From positions 101,726-165,725 of the forward strand of contig JBGAPI010000002.1 in the NCBI GenBank assembly GCA_044221335.1: a DNA stretch of 64,000 nt, read 5' to 3'. Both the position numbers and the translations under genes were made by a program. Below the pieces are notes generated by a model that was not told where the DNA came from, did not search any database, and saw only the letters and a program-made list of their open reading frames with translations. This DNA is from JBGAPI01 sp044221335. Lineage in GTDB: Bacteria; Pseudomonadota; Gammaproteobacteria; Xanthomonadales; Ahniellaceae. Below, piece after piece: positions 51,363 through 59,356 of this stretch. The number at the start of each line of letters is the position of its first letter. Positions within the stretch are counted from its first letter, which is position 1.

Positions 51363-53470
51363 TGCCCGGAGCGATCGACCGCGACTTCGCCCGCTGCCGC
51401 AACGGTCGGGTGTCCCGAGAACTTCAGCGAGAAATTGATGAACAGCTCGAACGCCCCGGGCGACGGGCCGGCCTCGAGTCTCCAAAGACCGCGACTGTTG
51501 CGTCCCGCCAGGACCGACAGCCGGGTGCCGAGGGGCGAAGGGGCCGTGGCGTCGTCGATGTGCAGCACGCCGACCGGGTTGCCGAGGTACATCTGGTTCG
51601 CGCTGTAGTACGGGCCACTGGGGATGCCGTTGCTGTCCCACAGCGGAAGGCGTGTTCCATCGGGGGCGATCAGCGTGTATCGCGTCCGCGAGAATCCGAT
51701 CGCAGCGTCCCAGCCCCCGGTTCGCGCGTCGTACAGGCGCGTATCCACCGCGACGCTGTCGACCGTGAAGTTCTCCGTGACCTCGAGCGTGCCGGTCACG
51801 GTGGGACCGAAGCCCGAGCTGTCCGGAGCGATCACTTCTTCCACTTCCGGAGACTCGAAGACCTCGGTGCCGAGCGTCAGCTGGATCGCACGATCGACGC
51901 TGGCGGTCAGCGAGCAGCGCTTGCTGACTTCGGTGTTGGTGAAGGTCAGCGCACCGCTGCTGGTGCCGACGGGCAGCGCCGAGCTGGCGGTGAGGTTGAC
52001 GTCTGCGCTCGCGGTCGCGCTGCCGACGGCGCCGAGCGCGATAAGCGAACCCGATGCGACCGGCGCAGCGGGCGCGGGCGGCCGACCCACCGACAACGAG
52101 ACCCACGACGGCGCGTCGATCCGGATCGTCACCGGCGTCGGTCGCGGATTGCTCAGATGATAGGTGTGGGCGGCGAAGGGCCCGACCACGCGCGCTTCAC
52201 GGACGCCCTCCGGTGGAGTGACGGCGAAATCGGTGATGCCGACTTCGAAGCGATGCACCACCCGATCGACGTTGCCGTTGGTGAGATCACCGATGGTGAA
52301 TTCCCGCTCGAAGACTCCGCACTGCGATCCGCTGCCGGCGATGGCGGCGAAGTTTCGCGAGCTGCCGGGAGCGAGTGTCCCCGACGGGACCTTCGAATCC
52401 AGGCTGAGCGTGGGCCCGCCGTCGGCCGGTGGCCGGATGACGTTGAGGCTCCAGTCGATCGGCGCGGGCGCACCCGACGGCGCGCGAAGCGAGTAGTTCG
52501 TCGATGCGAGCGTCGGCGTGCCGCCCACGGCCGCGACGTGCACGACGGTATCGAGCGGCGTGGCGACCAGCGTGTAGGCCGGGATCGGCTCGGCGACATC
52601 GGCGAGCGTCCGGTTCTCGACGACCGGCGTCGCCGGGCAAGCGTTCACCATCGCCACCTGCTGCTCGTTGCCGACGAATTCCACGCATCCTGCCGAGTGG
52701 GCGACGACCGCTTCGACTTCGTTCTGGTCGAGATTGAAGATCATCCCGCCGGACGAACCGACGAGCGCATGGTGTCCGTTGAGCAGCGTCTCGTGATTGG
52801 GCCCGAGACCGTAGAGCGTGACCTCCGGGTCGACCTTGGCCGACAGCGCCATCGGGTGACTGATCGACACCGCGCGATCGCCGCTTCGGGGTGCGCCCGA
52901 GCGGCGGATACGCAGGTAGGTCGCGTTCGGAACGGCACGTTCCAGTCGCAGCGCCGCGTAGTCATAGGCGCCCGCGACGGGGCCAACGGAATACGTGTTG
53001 GCGACGGACTCCACCACGCGGTAGAGGTTCTCGGCGGGGATGTGCGCGAAGTCGGGCTGCACGCACTTTCCCGAGGCGTCGCGCACGGATGCGAGCCCAC
53101 GAATCACGGTGAACGAGGTCCCATCGAACTGGCCAGGCTGCGTTCCCTGCGGGCCGTGCGGTGCGGTCAACACCAGGTCGGGCCCGATCAGTACGCCGGA
53201 CCGGCCCTGCTTCGCGCGCGTCTGGCCGTAGAACGGCGACGATGCCGTCAGCGGAGTTCCGGGAAAGTCCGTCGTGAATTGCAGGATCGGGATCGCGTAG
53301 GTGCCGTTTCTCGGCGCGCTGATGAGCGCCGTCGGAATCATGAAGACTTCCGCGTCGATGAGCTTCCTGATCTGCGGGTCGGTGATCTCGCAGGCCTCAT
53401 TCCAGGGCGTCGAGGTCGCCCCTGCGGACAGGGGCACGGCGAGCGCGGCGGCAAGTGCCAGGGTTTTCAT
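51359..53470 (-). CDS. Secreted trypsin-like serine protease with C-terminal beta domains
   Basis: The 703-residue protein has a signal peptide (MKTLALAAALAVPLSAGA). A serine-protease domain (about 45-255) shows His105 (LTAPHG), Asp170 (AYDYAALRL) and Ser240 (GSSGG), the complete triad of the S1/glutamyl-endopeptidase-like group. Two beta-sandwich domains follow, and the last part (TVTGTLEVTENFTVDSVAV, YTLIAPDGTRLPLW, WRLEAGPSPGAFELFINF) resembles the P domain of proprotein convertases. It is probably secreted to degrade or process proteins outside the cell. Confidence 0.83.
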   Translation of the reverse strand: MKTLALAAALAVPLSAGATSTPWNEACEITDPQIRKLIDAEVFMIPTALISAPRNGTYAIPILQFTTDFPGTPLTASSPFYGQTRAKQGRSGVLIGPDLVLTAPHGPQGTQPGQFDGTSFTVIRGLASVRDASGKCVQPDFAHIPAENLYRVVESVANTYSVGPVAGAYDYAALRLERAVPNATYLRIRRSGAPRSGDRAVSISHPMALSAKVDPEVTLYGLGPNHETLLNGHHALVGSSGGMIFNLDQNEVEAVVAHSAGCVEFVGNEQQVAMVNACPATPVVENRTLADVAEPIPAYTLVATPLDTVVHVAAVGGTPTLASTNYSLRAPSGAPAPIDWSLNVIRPPADGGPTLSLDSKVPSGTLAPGSSRNFAAIAGSGSQCGVFEREFTIGDLTNGNVDRVVHRFEVGITDFAVTPPEGVREARVVGPFAAHTYHLSNPRPTPVTIRIDAPSWVSLSVGRPPAPAAPVASGSLIALGAVGSATASADVNLTASSALPVGTSSGALTFTNTEVSKRCSLTASVDRAIQLTLGTEVFESPEVEEVIAPDSSGFGPTVTGTLEVTENFTVDSVAVDTRLYDARTGGWDAAIGFSRTRYTLIAPDGTRLPLWDSNGIPSGPYYSANQMYLGNPVGVLHIDDATAPSPLGTRLSVLAGRNSRGLWRLEAGPSPGAFELFINFSLKFSGHPTVAAAGEVAVDRSGH

Positions 53471-53697
53471 GAGAACTCCGATTCCGTTGAGGGCGCAGCG
53501 GGGCCCAGAGGACCCCGTCAATCCCCAACACGGAATTCACGCCCGAAGTTGATCACCCGACGCGCCGGAACCGCAGATCAGGACGATGACGGCGGACGAG
53601 TCGTCGAAGACAGGAGCGGCGACATGGCGGATCCGTCGACGCTTTGGCATTGCCGGCACGGCCCCGCATCCCGCGCAATCGCGTCGGATGGGAAGAC

Positions 53698-53729
53698 TGG
53701 CGCGCCCGGAGGGACTCGAACCCCCGACC
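53698..53729 (-). other. 3' end of a tRNA gene: probable attachment-site remnant
   Basis: On the minus strand these 32 bases are a TpsiC arm (GGGGGTTCGAGTCCCTC) followed by the 3' acceptor strand CGGGCGC, a discriminator G and encoded CCA. The matching 5' acceptor (GCGCCCG) and anticodon arm are absent upstream. It is therefore a fragment, as left by tyrosine-integrase insertion into a tRNA gene (an Arg-type 3' end is likely). It marks the left edge of the island. Confidence 0.7.
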
Positions 53730-53813
53730 AACCTGGTGTTCGCCGAGTGGGCCAACGTCTTCGTCGATCCTAAGATGACGACCGCGCTACTCGAATGCAC
53801 GGTAGAAGGATGA
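53730..53813 (+). pseudogene. Remnant of an IstB-type ATPase gene
   Basis: The frame NLVFAEWANVFVDPKMTTAL matches from memory the C-terminal part of IS21-family IstB proteins (NLxFxEWxxVFxDxKMTTALLDRL). It then breaks into LECTVEG and a stop. It directly adjoins the tRNA fragment. It is not homologous to the region's intact istB at this level of similarity, so it comes from another IS21-type element. Confidence 0.5.
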
Positions 53814-54007
53814 CGACGACGATGAGGAATCACCGCCGAGACGATACGACGGCACACCGCAATAGACCGAACGAGTCGACGTCGTTACGCGAGGGGATGC
53901 ATCGCATCTGATCAGGCGCTGCGTAACGCCGAAGACGCGAGCCGTTCGAAGCGACATAACCGACAATTACGCGAAGTGGGCCGACGGCCCCTCCGGGCGG
54001 CCAGCAA

Positions 54008-54026
54008 AGGGCCCCTCCGGGGCCCT
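54008..54026 (-). terminator. Hairpin after the H-NS-like gene
   Basis: AGGGCCCC and GGGGCCCT pair perfectly over three bases, 21 bases beyond the stop on the minus strand, followed by only three T. It is a likely but weak terminator. The rest of 53814-54046 shows no gene. Confidence 0.5.
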
Positions 54027-54046
54027 GATCTCCCGACCGGGATGTA

Positions 54047-54502
54047 CTAGGCCTTTGCCGCGGCGTCCTTGCCCTTGGCCGGCGACGCCCGGAGCTCACG
54101 CTCGGTTTTGCCCGCCGCGATTGCTTCCCGGAACCAGGTCGGACGCTTGCCGAAGCCACGCCACTTCGCATTTGGGTTCGACGGGTCGGCGTACACCACG
54201 CCCTTGACGGCGCGCTCCCCCTCCGTGGCCTTGGCCACCTTGGCGCCCTTCCCACGCCGCTTGCGGGTCTTGGCCATCGGAGCGGCCTTGGCGGCACTAG
54301 CACCCTTTGCTGCCGCCGTGGAGCGCGCCGCGGGTTTCCTGCCGATCAGGTCACTGAGATCGAGACCGTGCGCGGAAACGAGCTGCTCGACCTCGGCGCG
54401 GACGGCGGCGGCGGCTTTGGCGCGGAGGGAGGCAAGATGGGTTTCGGCTTTGCGGATCTGTGCCTGAAGTCGGGCGAGCGGGGTAGCTTTCGGTCTGGGC
54501 AT
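54047..54502 (-). CDS. H-NS family nucleoid protein
   Basis: The 151-residue protein has an N-terminal coiled-coil oligomerisation region (LARLQAQIRKAETHLASLRA), a long Ala/Lys linker with a basic patch (KTRKRRGKGAKVAK) and a C-terminal H-NS DNA-binding motif (YADPSNPNAKWRGFGKRPTW, then GKTEREL). H-NS-like proteins bind AT-rich DNA and silence foreign genes. Its position just inside the island edge fits a role in silencing island genes. A -10/-35 pair and a 17-bp palindrome upstream suggest autoregulation. Confidence 0.85.
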   Translation of the reverse strand: MPRPKATPLARLQAQIRKAETHLASLRAKAAAAVRAEVEQLVSAHGLDLSDLIGRKPAARSTAAAKGASAAKAAPMAKTRKRRGKGAKVAKATEGERAVKGVVYADPSNPNAKWRGFGKRPTWFREAIAAGKTERELRASPAKGKDAAAKA

Positions 54503-54540
54503 GGTGATTCCTCAATTGATGAACTTCGGGCGCATATCGA

Positions 54541-54557
54541 CTGACGAAATTCGTCAG
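54541..54557. promoter_or_regulatory. 17-bp palindrome upstream of the H-NS-like gene
   Basis: CTGACGAAATTCGTCAG is a perfect 8+1+8 palindrome lying just downstream of the predicted -10 box, where a bound protein would block transcription. Confidence 0.5.
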
Positions 54558-54560
54558 CCG

Positions 54561-54590
54561 CATATAGCACAGCACCCTACGTGACACCAA
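54561..54590 (-). promoter_or_regulatory. Predicted promoter of the H-NS-like gene
   Basis: On the minus strand TTGGTG, an 18-base spacer and TATATG with an extended TGC form a plausible sigma-70 promoter about 60 bases before the ATG. Confidence 0.45.
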
Positions 54591-54611
54591 TCTTCCGGTG
54601 ATTCGAGCATG

Positions 54612-55263
54612 TCAATCTGCAAGTCCCGCAGAGACTGCGATCCCCTCAAACTCCTTCTTGAGCGCTTCCAGTCTCAGTCGCATCGCCAATTCGTTCGGAT
54701 TGAGCTTGACGTACTCTTCAAGGTACTTCACTTCCATCTGTGCCAGCACGACCAGCAGCCTCGATTCAACAGTGATCAATCCGAGATTCACAACCTCCCA
54801 ATCTCGAAATCCAAACCGTTCGATGTGTAGATCCAGCTCTGAAATCTTTGCTTCCGAGACACCGACGCTCCGAAGGAGCATTTGGATATCGCTCGGAAGT
54901 TCCTTCGCGGAGATCACCAGAGATTCCCTGAGCTGCCAGATATGCCTTGCTAGCGACTTCGCCTGTTCCGCAAGCTGAACAAAGGTGGCAGTCGCATCTA
55001 TCTCGACTGCGTGATCTGATGCGACGTGCTGGTAGCGATGAAGCTGGTCTACCCGTTCCCAATACTCGTCCATCTCTCTTGCGATTTTGTATAGGACACT
55101 CTCGTCGATCTTGAACGGATTCTTCTCGAACGACTGTTCATGAGCGGCCTTCATTTCGCGGAGCCGCTCTGGCGGGTATTCATCCACATCGTTCGTTTCG
55201 ATGTGGTGCGGATAGCACAGGATTATCAAGTTCCAGTAACTCCGCCTGTCTTCATCCGACTGG
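54612..55263 (-). pseudogene. HNH endonuclease gene, 3' part (split by IS21 element)
   Basis: This part encodes the second half of an HNH domain (SDEDRRSYWNLIILCYPHH, then IETNDVDEYPPERLREMKAA) and about 170 helical residues with charged heptads (SLARHIWQLRESLVISA, VVLAQMEVKYLEEYVKL). Its upstream reading frame continues into the insertion element. Removing the element and one 6-bp target copy joins it in frame to the 5' part at 57831-58009 and restores a 274-residue protein. HNH plus a helical tail suggests a DNA-cutting defence protein; it is now broken. Confidence 0.8.
55258..55263. repeat. Target-site duplication, left copy
   Basis: GACTGG directly precedes the element's left terminus and is repeated at 57831-57836. 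Confidence 0.85.
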
Positions 55264-55342
55264 CCCCGGCGGCCACCCCAAACTGCTCCACCCGTGGCCA
55301 GGTCAAAGTGCTCCACCGCTGAAGCGATGGGACGGAGGGTTT

Positions 55343-56110
55343 CTACGCGGCCGCCGTGCTCTTGGCAATGCGCTCTGAGGCTTCCTTGAGTCGCCAGCTC
55401 TTGCCGTCGAACTTGAGCAGGTGGCCGTGGTGCATGAGGCGGTCGAGCAGGGGCGCGACCACGACGACGTCGCCGAGCAACGCAGGCCAGTCGTCGATCG
55501 GGCGGTTGGAGGTGACGATGGTGGCGGCCTTCTCGTAGCGGCTCATGAGGATGTCGGCGAGTTCGTCGCCGGCGCCGGCGGGCATGCGACGCAGGAACAG
55601 ATCGTCGATGACCAGCAACTGCGCGTTGATCAGCGGGGTGCGGACCTTGGCCAGGGTGCCGAGCTGGCGCGCCTGATGGATCTCTTCGAGCAGGACGTGG
55701 GCCTCGCGGTAGACGATCTTGTAGCCACGATCGATGGCGCTCAATGCCAGCGCCTTGGCGACGTGGCTCTTGCCGGTGCCGGGTTTGCCGAGCAGCAGCA
55801 CATCCTCGCGGGCGTCGATGAACTTGAGCGTGCCGAGTTCGAGGATGTCGCGCTTGGGCAGCTTGGGGTTGTAGGCCCAGTCGAGTTCGCGCAGCTGCTT
55901 GCGCTCGCCGAGGCCGGAGTGCGCGTAGCGGCGTTCGAGCAGGCGCGAGTGGCGGCGGTCGAGCTCGTCCTGCACGAGCCAGGACAGGGCCTCGATGAAG
56001 TTCATCTGGCTGGCGTCGACCTGCAGGGCGCGCGCCTGCAAGGTCGCGGTCATGCCGGACAGGCGCAGGCGCTTGAGGGCCGATTCGAGTTCGGGGACGG
56101 ACATGGTCAT
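55343..56110 (-). CDS. istB: IS21 transposition helper ATPase IstB
   Basis: The 255-residue protein has an N-terminal helical region (LESALKRLRLSGMTATLQA) and an AAA+ ATPase with Walker A GKPGTGKSH, LLVIDDLFLRR as Walker B, and the family end DRLMHHGHLLKFDGKSWRL. It guides IstA to target DNA. Its ATG overlaps the istA stop (ATGA). Confidence 0.95.
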   Translation of the reverse strand: MTMSVPELESALKRLRLSGMTATLQARALQVDASQMNFIEALSWLVQDELDRRHSRLLERRYAHSGLGERKQLRELDWAYNPKLPKRDILELGTLKFIDAREDVLLLGKPGTGKSHVAKALALSAIDRGYKIVYREAHVLLEEIHQARQLGTLAKVRTPLINAQLLVIDDLFLRRMPAGAGDELADILMSRYEKAATIVTSNRPIDDWPALLGDVVVVAPLLDRLMHHGHLLKFDGKSWRLKEASERIAKSTAAA

Positions 56111-57687
56111 GCGGTGTTCTCCTGATGAGGGCGGCGGCCGCCGCCGGTGTGGGTGTCGAAGAAGCTCTGGTACTCGCAGATGTCGCGGATCTCGTCGGCG
56201 ACCTGGGTGAGCGTGGGGATCGGCGCCGGCGCGGCGGCGCGCTGCTCGAGCGCCGCGCGCACGCTGGCGTAGGACAGGACGTGGCCCTCCAGCGCGAGAC
56301 GCGCGACGTCCTCGATCTCGCTGGCCGGGTATTTGCGCGTCAGGCTGGCAAGTCCGTAGAGGGACTTCTGGCCGGCTCGGCCGCGGGCGCGGAACACGGC
56401 ATCGCCGAGCTTGCGGGCGCACGGTCCGATCGCGGCGAGTTGCTGCAGCAACTGCTCGGTCTTGCGCGACGGATTGAAGATGCGGTCGCCCTCGTCGAAG
56501 GTGACCGATCCCTTGCGCGAGCTTCGCGGATGCCGGCGCAGCACGGTGCCGTCCATCATCAGGATGTGCACGTCGCGCTCGTACACGCGCACCTTGACCT
56601 CGCTGTACAGGCGCGCCGGCAAGGCGCTGTAGTAGCGCGCCTCGACCTGCACCATGCCGGCGTCGTCGACGGTGCGAACGACCTCGCGGAAGGGGCGGAA
56701 GCGTTCGATCGGCAACGGCTGCAGGTGGGGCTGCTCCTCGCGGTACATCTCCAGCACCTGGCGCTTCTTGCGGCCATGGATGCGCGGCGCCGCCCAGCGT
56801 TCCTCCCAGTGCGCGAGCCAGGCGTTCTGCGCCTCGATCGACTCGAAGCGACGGCCCTTCAGCGCGGTGTCCTGGGTGTGCTTGATCGCCGCCTCTACCG
56901 AGCCCTTGCGGTTCGGGTCGCGCACCCGGCAGACATCGGCAGCGACGCCGTAGTGCGTGAGCATCGCGGCGTACACCGGGTTGAGTTCCGGCTCGTAGAG
57001 GTCGGGGCGAATCACGCCTTCGCGCAGGTTGTCGAGCACGACGTAGCGGCAACTGCCGCCGAACGATCGCCAGGCCTCTTCGTGCAGGCTCGCCCAGGTC
57101 GCCTGGTCGGTCTTCCACACCACCTTGCGGAAGCACTTGCCCGAGTACTTGAGGGTCATCACGAACAGGTACGGCCGCCGGTAGCTGCCGTTCGGCAGGC
57201 GCGTCAGCGCGCCCTGGCCGTAGTCGACCTGCGCCTCCTCGCCCGGCAGGAACTCCAGCACGTCGAAGCGTTCCGGCTCGCGCGCCTTGATCGTACGCAC
57301 GAAGCGCTTCACCGAGTTGTAGCGCGACGCGAAGCCGTGCAGGTCGACCAGGTCCTGGTAGATCGCCAGCGCATTGCGGCCCAGCGCGACCTGCGCCTCG
57401 ATGAAGGCGCGATGTGGCGCGCAGGCGGATGCGCCGACCTTGGCGACCCGAGTGGCCGCCGGCGCGACCGGAATCCCGGTGGCCAAGGTGGAGCAGTTTG
57501 GCTCCGAGCCGGTGGCCACCCCGGAGCAGTTTGAACCTGAACCGGTGGCCAGGGTGGAGCACTTTGCCTGCAGCGCTCGGATGGTCCGCCGATTGACCCC
57601 GGTCCGCCGCGCGATCTCGCGCTGGCTCTCGCCGCGCGCCAGCAGAGTCTCCACGGTGATCCGCAAATGCTTCTTCAAGACGTTCAC
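56107..57687 (-). CDS. istA: IS21 transposase IstA with an unusual repeat linker
   Basis: The 526-residue protein has an HTH (QREIARRTGVNRRTIRALQ) and an RNase-H-type DDE core (EEAQVDYGQG with the first Asp, VLDNLREGVI with the second, GSVEAAIK with the Glu). A beta-barrel and C-terminal region follow. Residues about 41-72 are three 11-residue repeats (CSTLATGSGSN, CSGVATGSEPN, CSTLATG). They are encoded by copies of the element's own terminal binding sequence. This linker is not a usual part of IstA. IstA cuts and joins the element ends. Confidence 0.93.
   Translation of the reverse strand: MNVLKKHLRITVETLLARGESQREIARRTGVNRRTIRALQAKCSTLATGSGSNCSGVATGSEPNCSTLATGIPVAPAATRVAKVGASACAPHRAFIEAQVALGRNALAIYQDLVDLHGFASRYNSVKRFVRTIKAREPERFDVLEFLPGEEAQVDYGQGALTRLPNGSYRRPYLFVMTLKYSGKCFRKVVWKTDQATWASLHEEAWRSFGGSCRYVVLDNLREGVIRPDLYEPELNPVYAAMLTHYGVAADVCRVRDPNRKGSVEAAIKHTQDTALKGRRFESIEAQNAWLAHWEERWAAPRIHGRKKRQVLEMYREEQPHLQPLPIERFRPFREVVRTVDDAGMVQVEARYYSALPARLYSEVKVRVYERDVHILMMDGTVLRRHPRSSRKGSVTFDEGDRIFNPSRKTEQLLQQLAAIGPCARKLGDAVFRARGRAGQKSLYGLASLTRKYPASEIEDVARLALEGHVLSYASVRAALEQRAAAPAPIPTLTQVADEIRDICEYQSFFDTHTGGGRRPHQENTA
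57476..57565. repeat. Three 33-bp tandem units inside istA resembling the IS ends
   Basis: CCGGTGGCCAAGGTGGAGCA at 57476 is repeated at 57509 and 57542 with 24-bp cores and 9-bp spacers. The TGGCCA and GGAGCA(G/C)TTT parts match the terminal sites of the element at 55264-55316 and 57780-57830. Confidence 0.8.
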
Positions 57688-57830
57688 TCCTTCCTCCCCC
57701 GGTCATCGAGGGCGGCAAAGTTACGTCCCGTCGCAGCAGCAAAAAGCCGGCACTTCGGCCGGCTTCAGATCAGGTCAGGTGGAGCACTTTGGGGTGGCCA
57801 CAGGTGGAGCAGTTTGGGTGGCCGCCGGGG

Positions 57831-58009
57831 GACTGGCAAGGATTGAATCGCTGCCCGCCCTCCTCCGCAGCCTCGATGTGACACACCTGCGCGATCAGGT
57901 CGTTTCGCTCACTGACCAAGGAAGCAGTGCAACCTGGGTACGCGCACCTGTTTCCTGACCTTGCGAACAAGGCACGAAGGACATCCGTTCTGACGGAAAG
58001 GCGGCTCAT
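57831..58009 (-). pseudogene. HNH endonuclease gene, 5' part (split by IS21 element)
   Basis: ATG 58009 starts a 59-residue segment with the first half of an HNH domain: CAYPGC zinc-type cysteines and QVCHIEAAEEGGQRFNP. Past the target duplication (57831-57836) the frame reads into the element. It joins in frame with 54612-55257. Upstream, 58010-58115 holds no gene that I can support. Confidence 0.8.
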
Positions 58010-58115
58010 CAGTCGATGACAGTAGATGTACCTTGTGGCGCAGAGTTCGTGATTTTGGCTTCAGTGAAAAGCCGCAGTGCGAGACCTAAAATTCGTCGTC
58101 GTCTATGGCTCAGTG

Positions 58116-59090
58116 TCAATGTTCATCCCAAAACTTGATGACTGAGTCGACGTCGTCCTTTCGCTTGTTCGTAAGCACTCGCGCTGTGCCAGCGTAGGTC
58201 ATTGGCCACATGGAACCTCCCCGCTCTCGCTCGCCTGCAACGAGTCGTGACCAGGAGTCACGGTATTCCTCCCACAACCTCTGGGTTCGATTGAGATGTT
58301 CGACTTGCTCTTCAGCATATCTAGTGCGCAGCACTTCGAGCGATTCCTCAAGCCTTTCCGTTGCTTCTTCAAGCGACTTGCCGGCAGCGATGTTCATGTC
58401 AGTCTGGGTCAGAGGCGCATTGGGGAAGAGGGTTTGAGACATCAATTCATCTGTGGCACGTAGAAATGCGGTGCAGCTGTGGAAGCATTCCCCGATTTCA
58501 GGAACTGAGATGGCGAATCCAGATGCAATCTCGTGACAGATGATGTGCCTAAGGTCGAAGGTTCTCGCGACTTGAGCGAATACCTTTTCCGGATCGGAGA
58601 GCACCGGGGACTTCGGCTCTCGCATGACCTCGTGGCGCCATCGATCAGTGACTCCTCGGAGACTTGTGAGAAACTCCTCACCTATAAGCGTCGACATGAC
58701 TCCGTTCAGTTGGTCGAGTCTACTGAGCTGAATACTGTGCGATACGATCTCACCTACCGTTACAGCCTTCCCGTGAACGGCTCGAAGGACCTCGAAATTT
58801 ATTCTTGTGGCGTTCGCTATAGCCTGTGCATTCGACAGGTAAGGCTCTCCCGAGTCGATCAGTTCCTGGATCGCCATTCGGAGATACGATTCGATGCAAG
58901 CGATGACTGCGACTGGGAAATATCTACAGAGTTCATCGTCGCTTTGATCGAGCGTTGAGAATGTGGATTCCAGCTTGGTCAGGCGAGAGACTAGCTCCAT
59001 CGTTGCCGAGTCAGATCCTCGTCGAACGCGAATCTCGGCGATCTCTTGAATGATGTTTCGCGTTCTCTGTGGCTTGGCGCTCGTCGACAT
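58116..59090 (-). CDS. HEPN-like protein fused to a cytoplasmic LprI/DUF1311-like domain
   Basis: The 324-residue protein has no signal peptide. The N-terminal two-thirds is helical and carries a HEPN-type RNase motif, RHIICH (Arg181-His186, R-x4-H), after a helix resembling HEPN/Abi proteins (VAVIACIESYLRMAIQELID). Residues about 228-320 match the LprI-N/DUF1311 pattern (KSLEEATERLEESLEVLRTR, TQRLWEEYRDSW, GGSMWPMTY, LTNKRK). That domain is normally periplasmic with conserved cysteines; here those cysteines are missing. Both domain assignments are by motif from memory. The fusion in an island suggests a defence or toxin role with the LprI part as sensor. The function is unknown. Confidence 0.65.
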   Translation of the reverse strand: MSTSAKPQRTRNIIQEIAEIRVRRGSDSATMELVSRLTKLESTFSTLDQSDDELCRYFPVAVIACIESYLRMAIQELIDSGEPYLSNAQAIANATRINFEVLRAVHGKAVTVGEIVSHSIQLSRLDQLNGVMSTLIGEEFLTSLRGVTDRWRHEVMREPKSPVLSDPEKVFAQVARTFDLRHIICHEIASGFAISVPEIGECFHSCTAFLRATDELMSQTLFPNAPLTQTDMNIAAGKSLEEATERLEESLEVLRTRYAEEQVEHLNRTQRLWEEYRDSWSRLVAGERERGGSMWPMTYAGTARVLTNKRKDDVDSVIKFWDEH

Positions 59091-59135
59091 AGTGCTAGAT
59101 CGGAAGACGGACAGTCAGTCGCCGGTAGGATACAA

Positions 59136-59348
59136 CTAGTAGTTTAGGCACCTTTGTTCGACCTTCAACGCCGACTCGTGAGTCCCAACAACATACATGA
59201 CCGGTTGGGAAATCGCTTGTTTGGCCCACCGAACGCCGCGATCGCGCAGCCAGATGTCACCGACCTGCAAGACAACACCGGCGTCGACGATTGGCGGATC
59301 GAAGCCGCCAAATTCGTGGTGAAGTTTGGAGAGGGCGTCGATTCGCAC
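59136..59348 (-). pseudogene. Decayed N-terminal fragment of a metallophosphoesterase
   Basis: GTG 59348 opens 70 residues that follow a calcineurin-type start (LSxLHxEF, VVLQVGDIWLRDRGVRWAKQ, VMYVVGTHE). In active enzymes these read SDLHNEF, GDI and GNHE. Here the Asp is Lys and Asn is Thr, and the rest of the domain is missing. It is a remnant. Confidence 0.6.
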
Positions 59349-59356
59349 TGGTGCTC

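Larger units (their letters stand above)
55264..57830 (-). mobile_element. IS21-family insertion element, complete (2567 bp)
   Basis: Both ends carry the inverted repeat CCCCGGCGGCCACCC, and inside each end lie two further sites (AAACTGCTCCACC and AAAGTGCTCCACC). The element encodes istA and istB on the minus strand with overlapping stop/start. A 6-bp duplication (GACTGG) flanks it, within the 4-8 bp typical of IS21. The identical duplication and open transposase genes suggest a fairly recent insertion. It disrupts an HNH endonuclease gene. Confidence 0.93.

Noticed and set aside
48162..52106. 1314-codon minus-strand frame across the RND pump
   Set aside because: It overlaps a full set of RND motifs on the plus strand and is dominated by Arg, Asp, His and Gln, as in an antisense shadow.
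53698..53770. Complete tRNA gene
   Set aside because: Only the T-arm and acceptor 3' strand are present; no anticodon arm or matching 5' acceptor is found.
53586..53813. Protein-coding frame containing LARPEGLEPPT
   Set aside because: That string is a known artefact of reading a tRNA end in antisense; only the istB-like part after it is of interest.
58116..59090. Periplasmic lysozyme inhibitor
   Set aside because: The LprI-like part lacks the usual cysteines and the protein has no signal peptide, so an exported inhibitor is unlikely.
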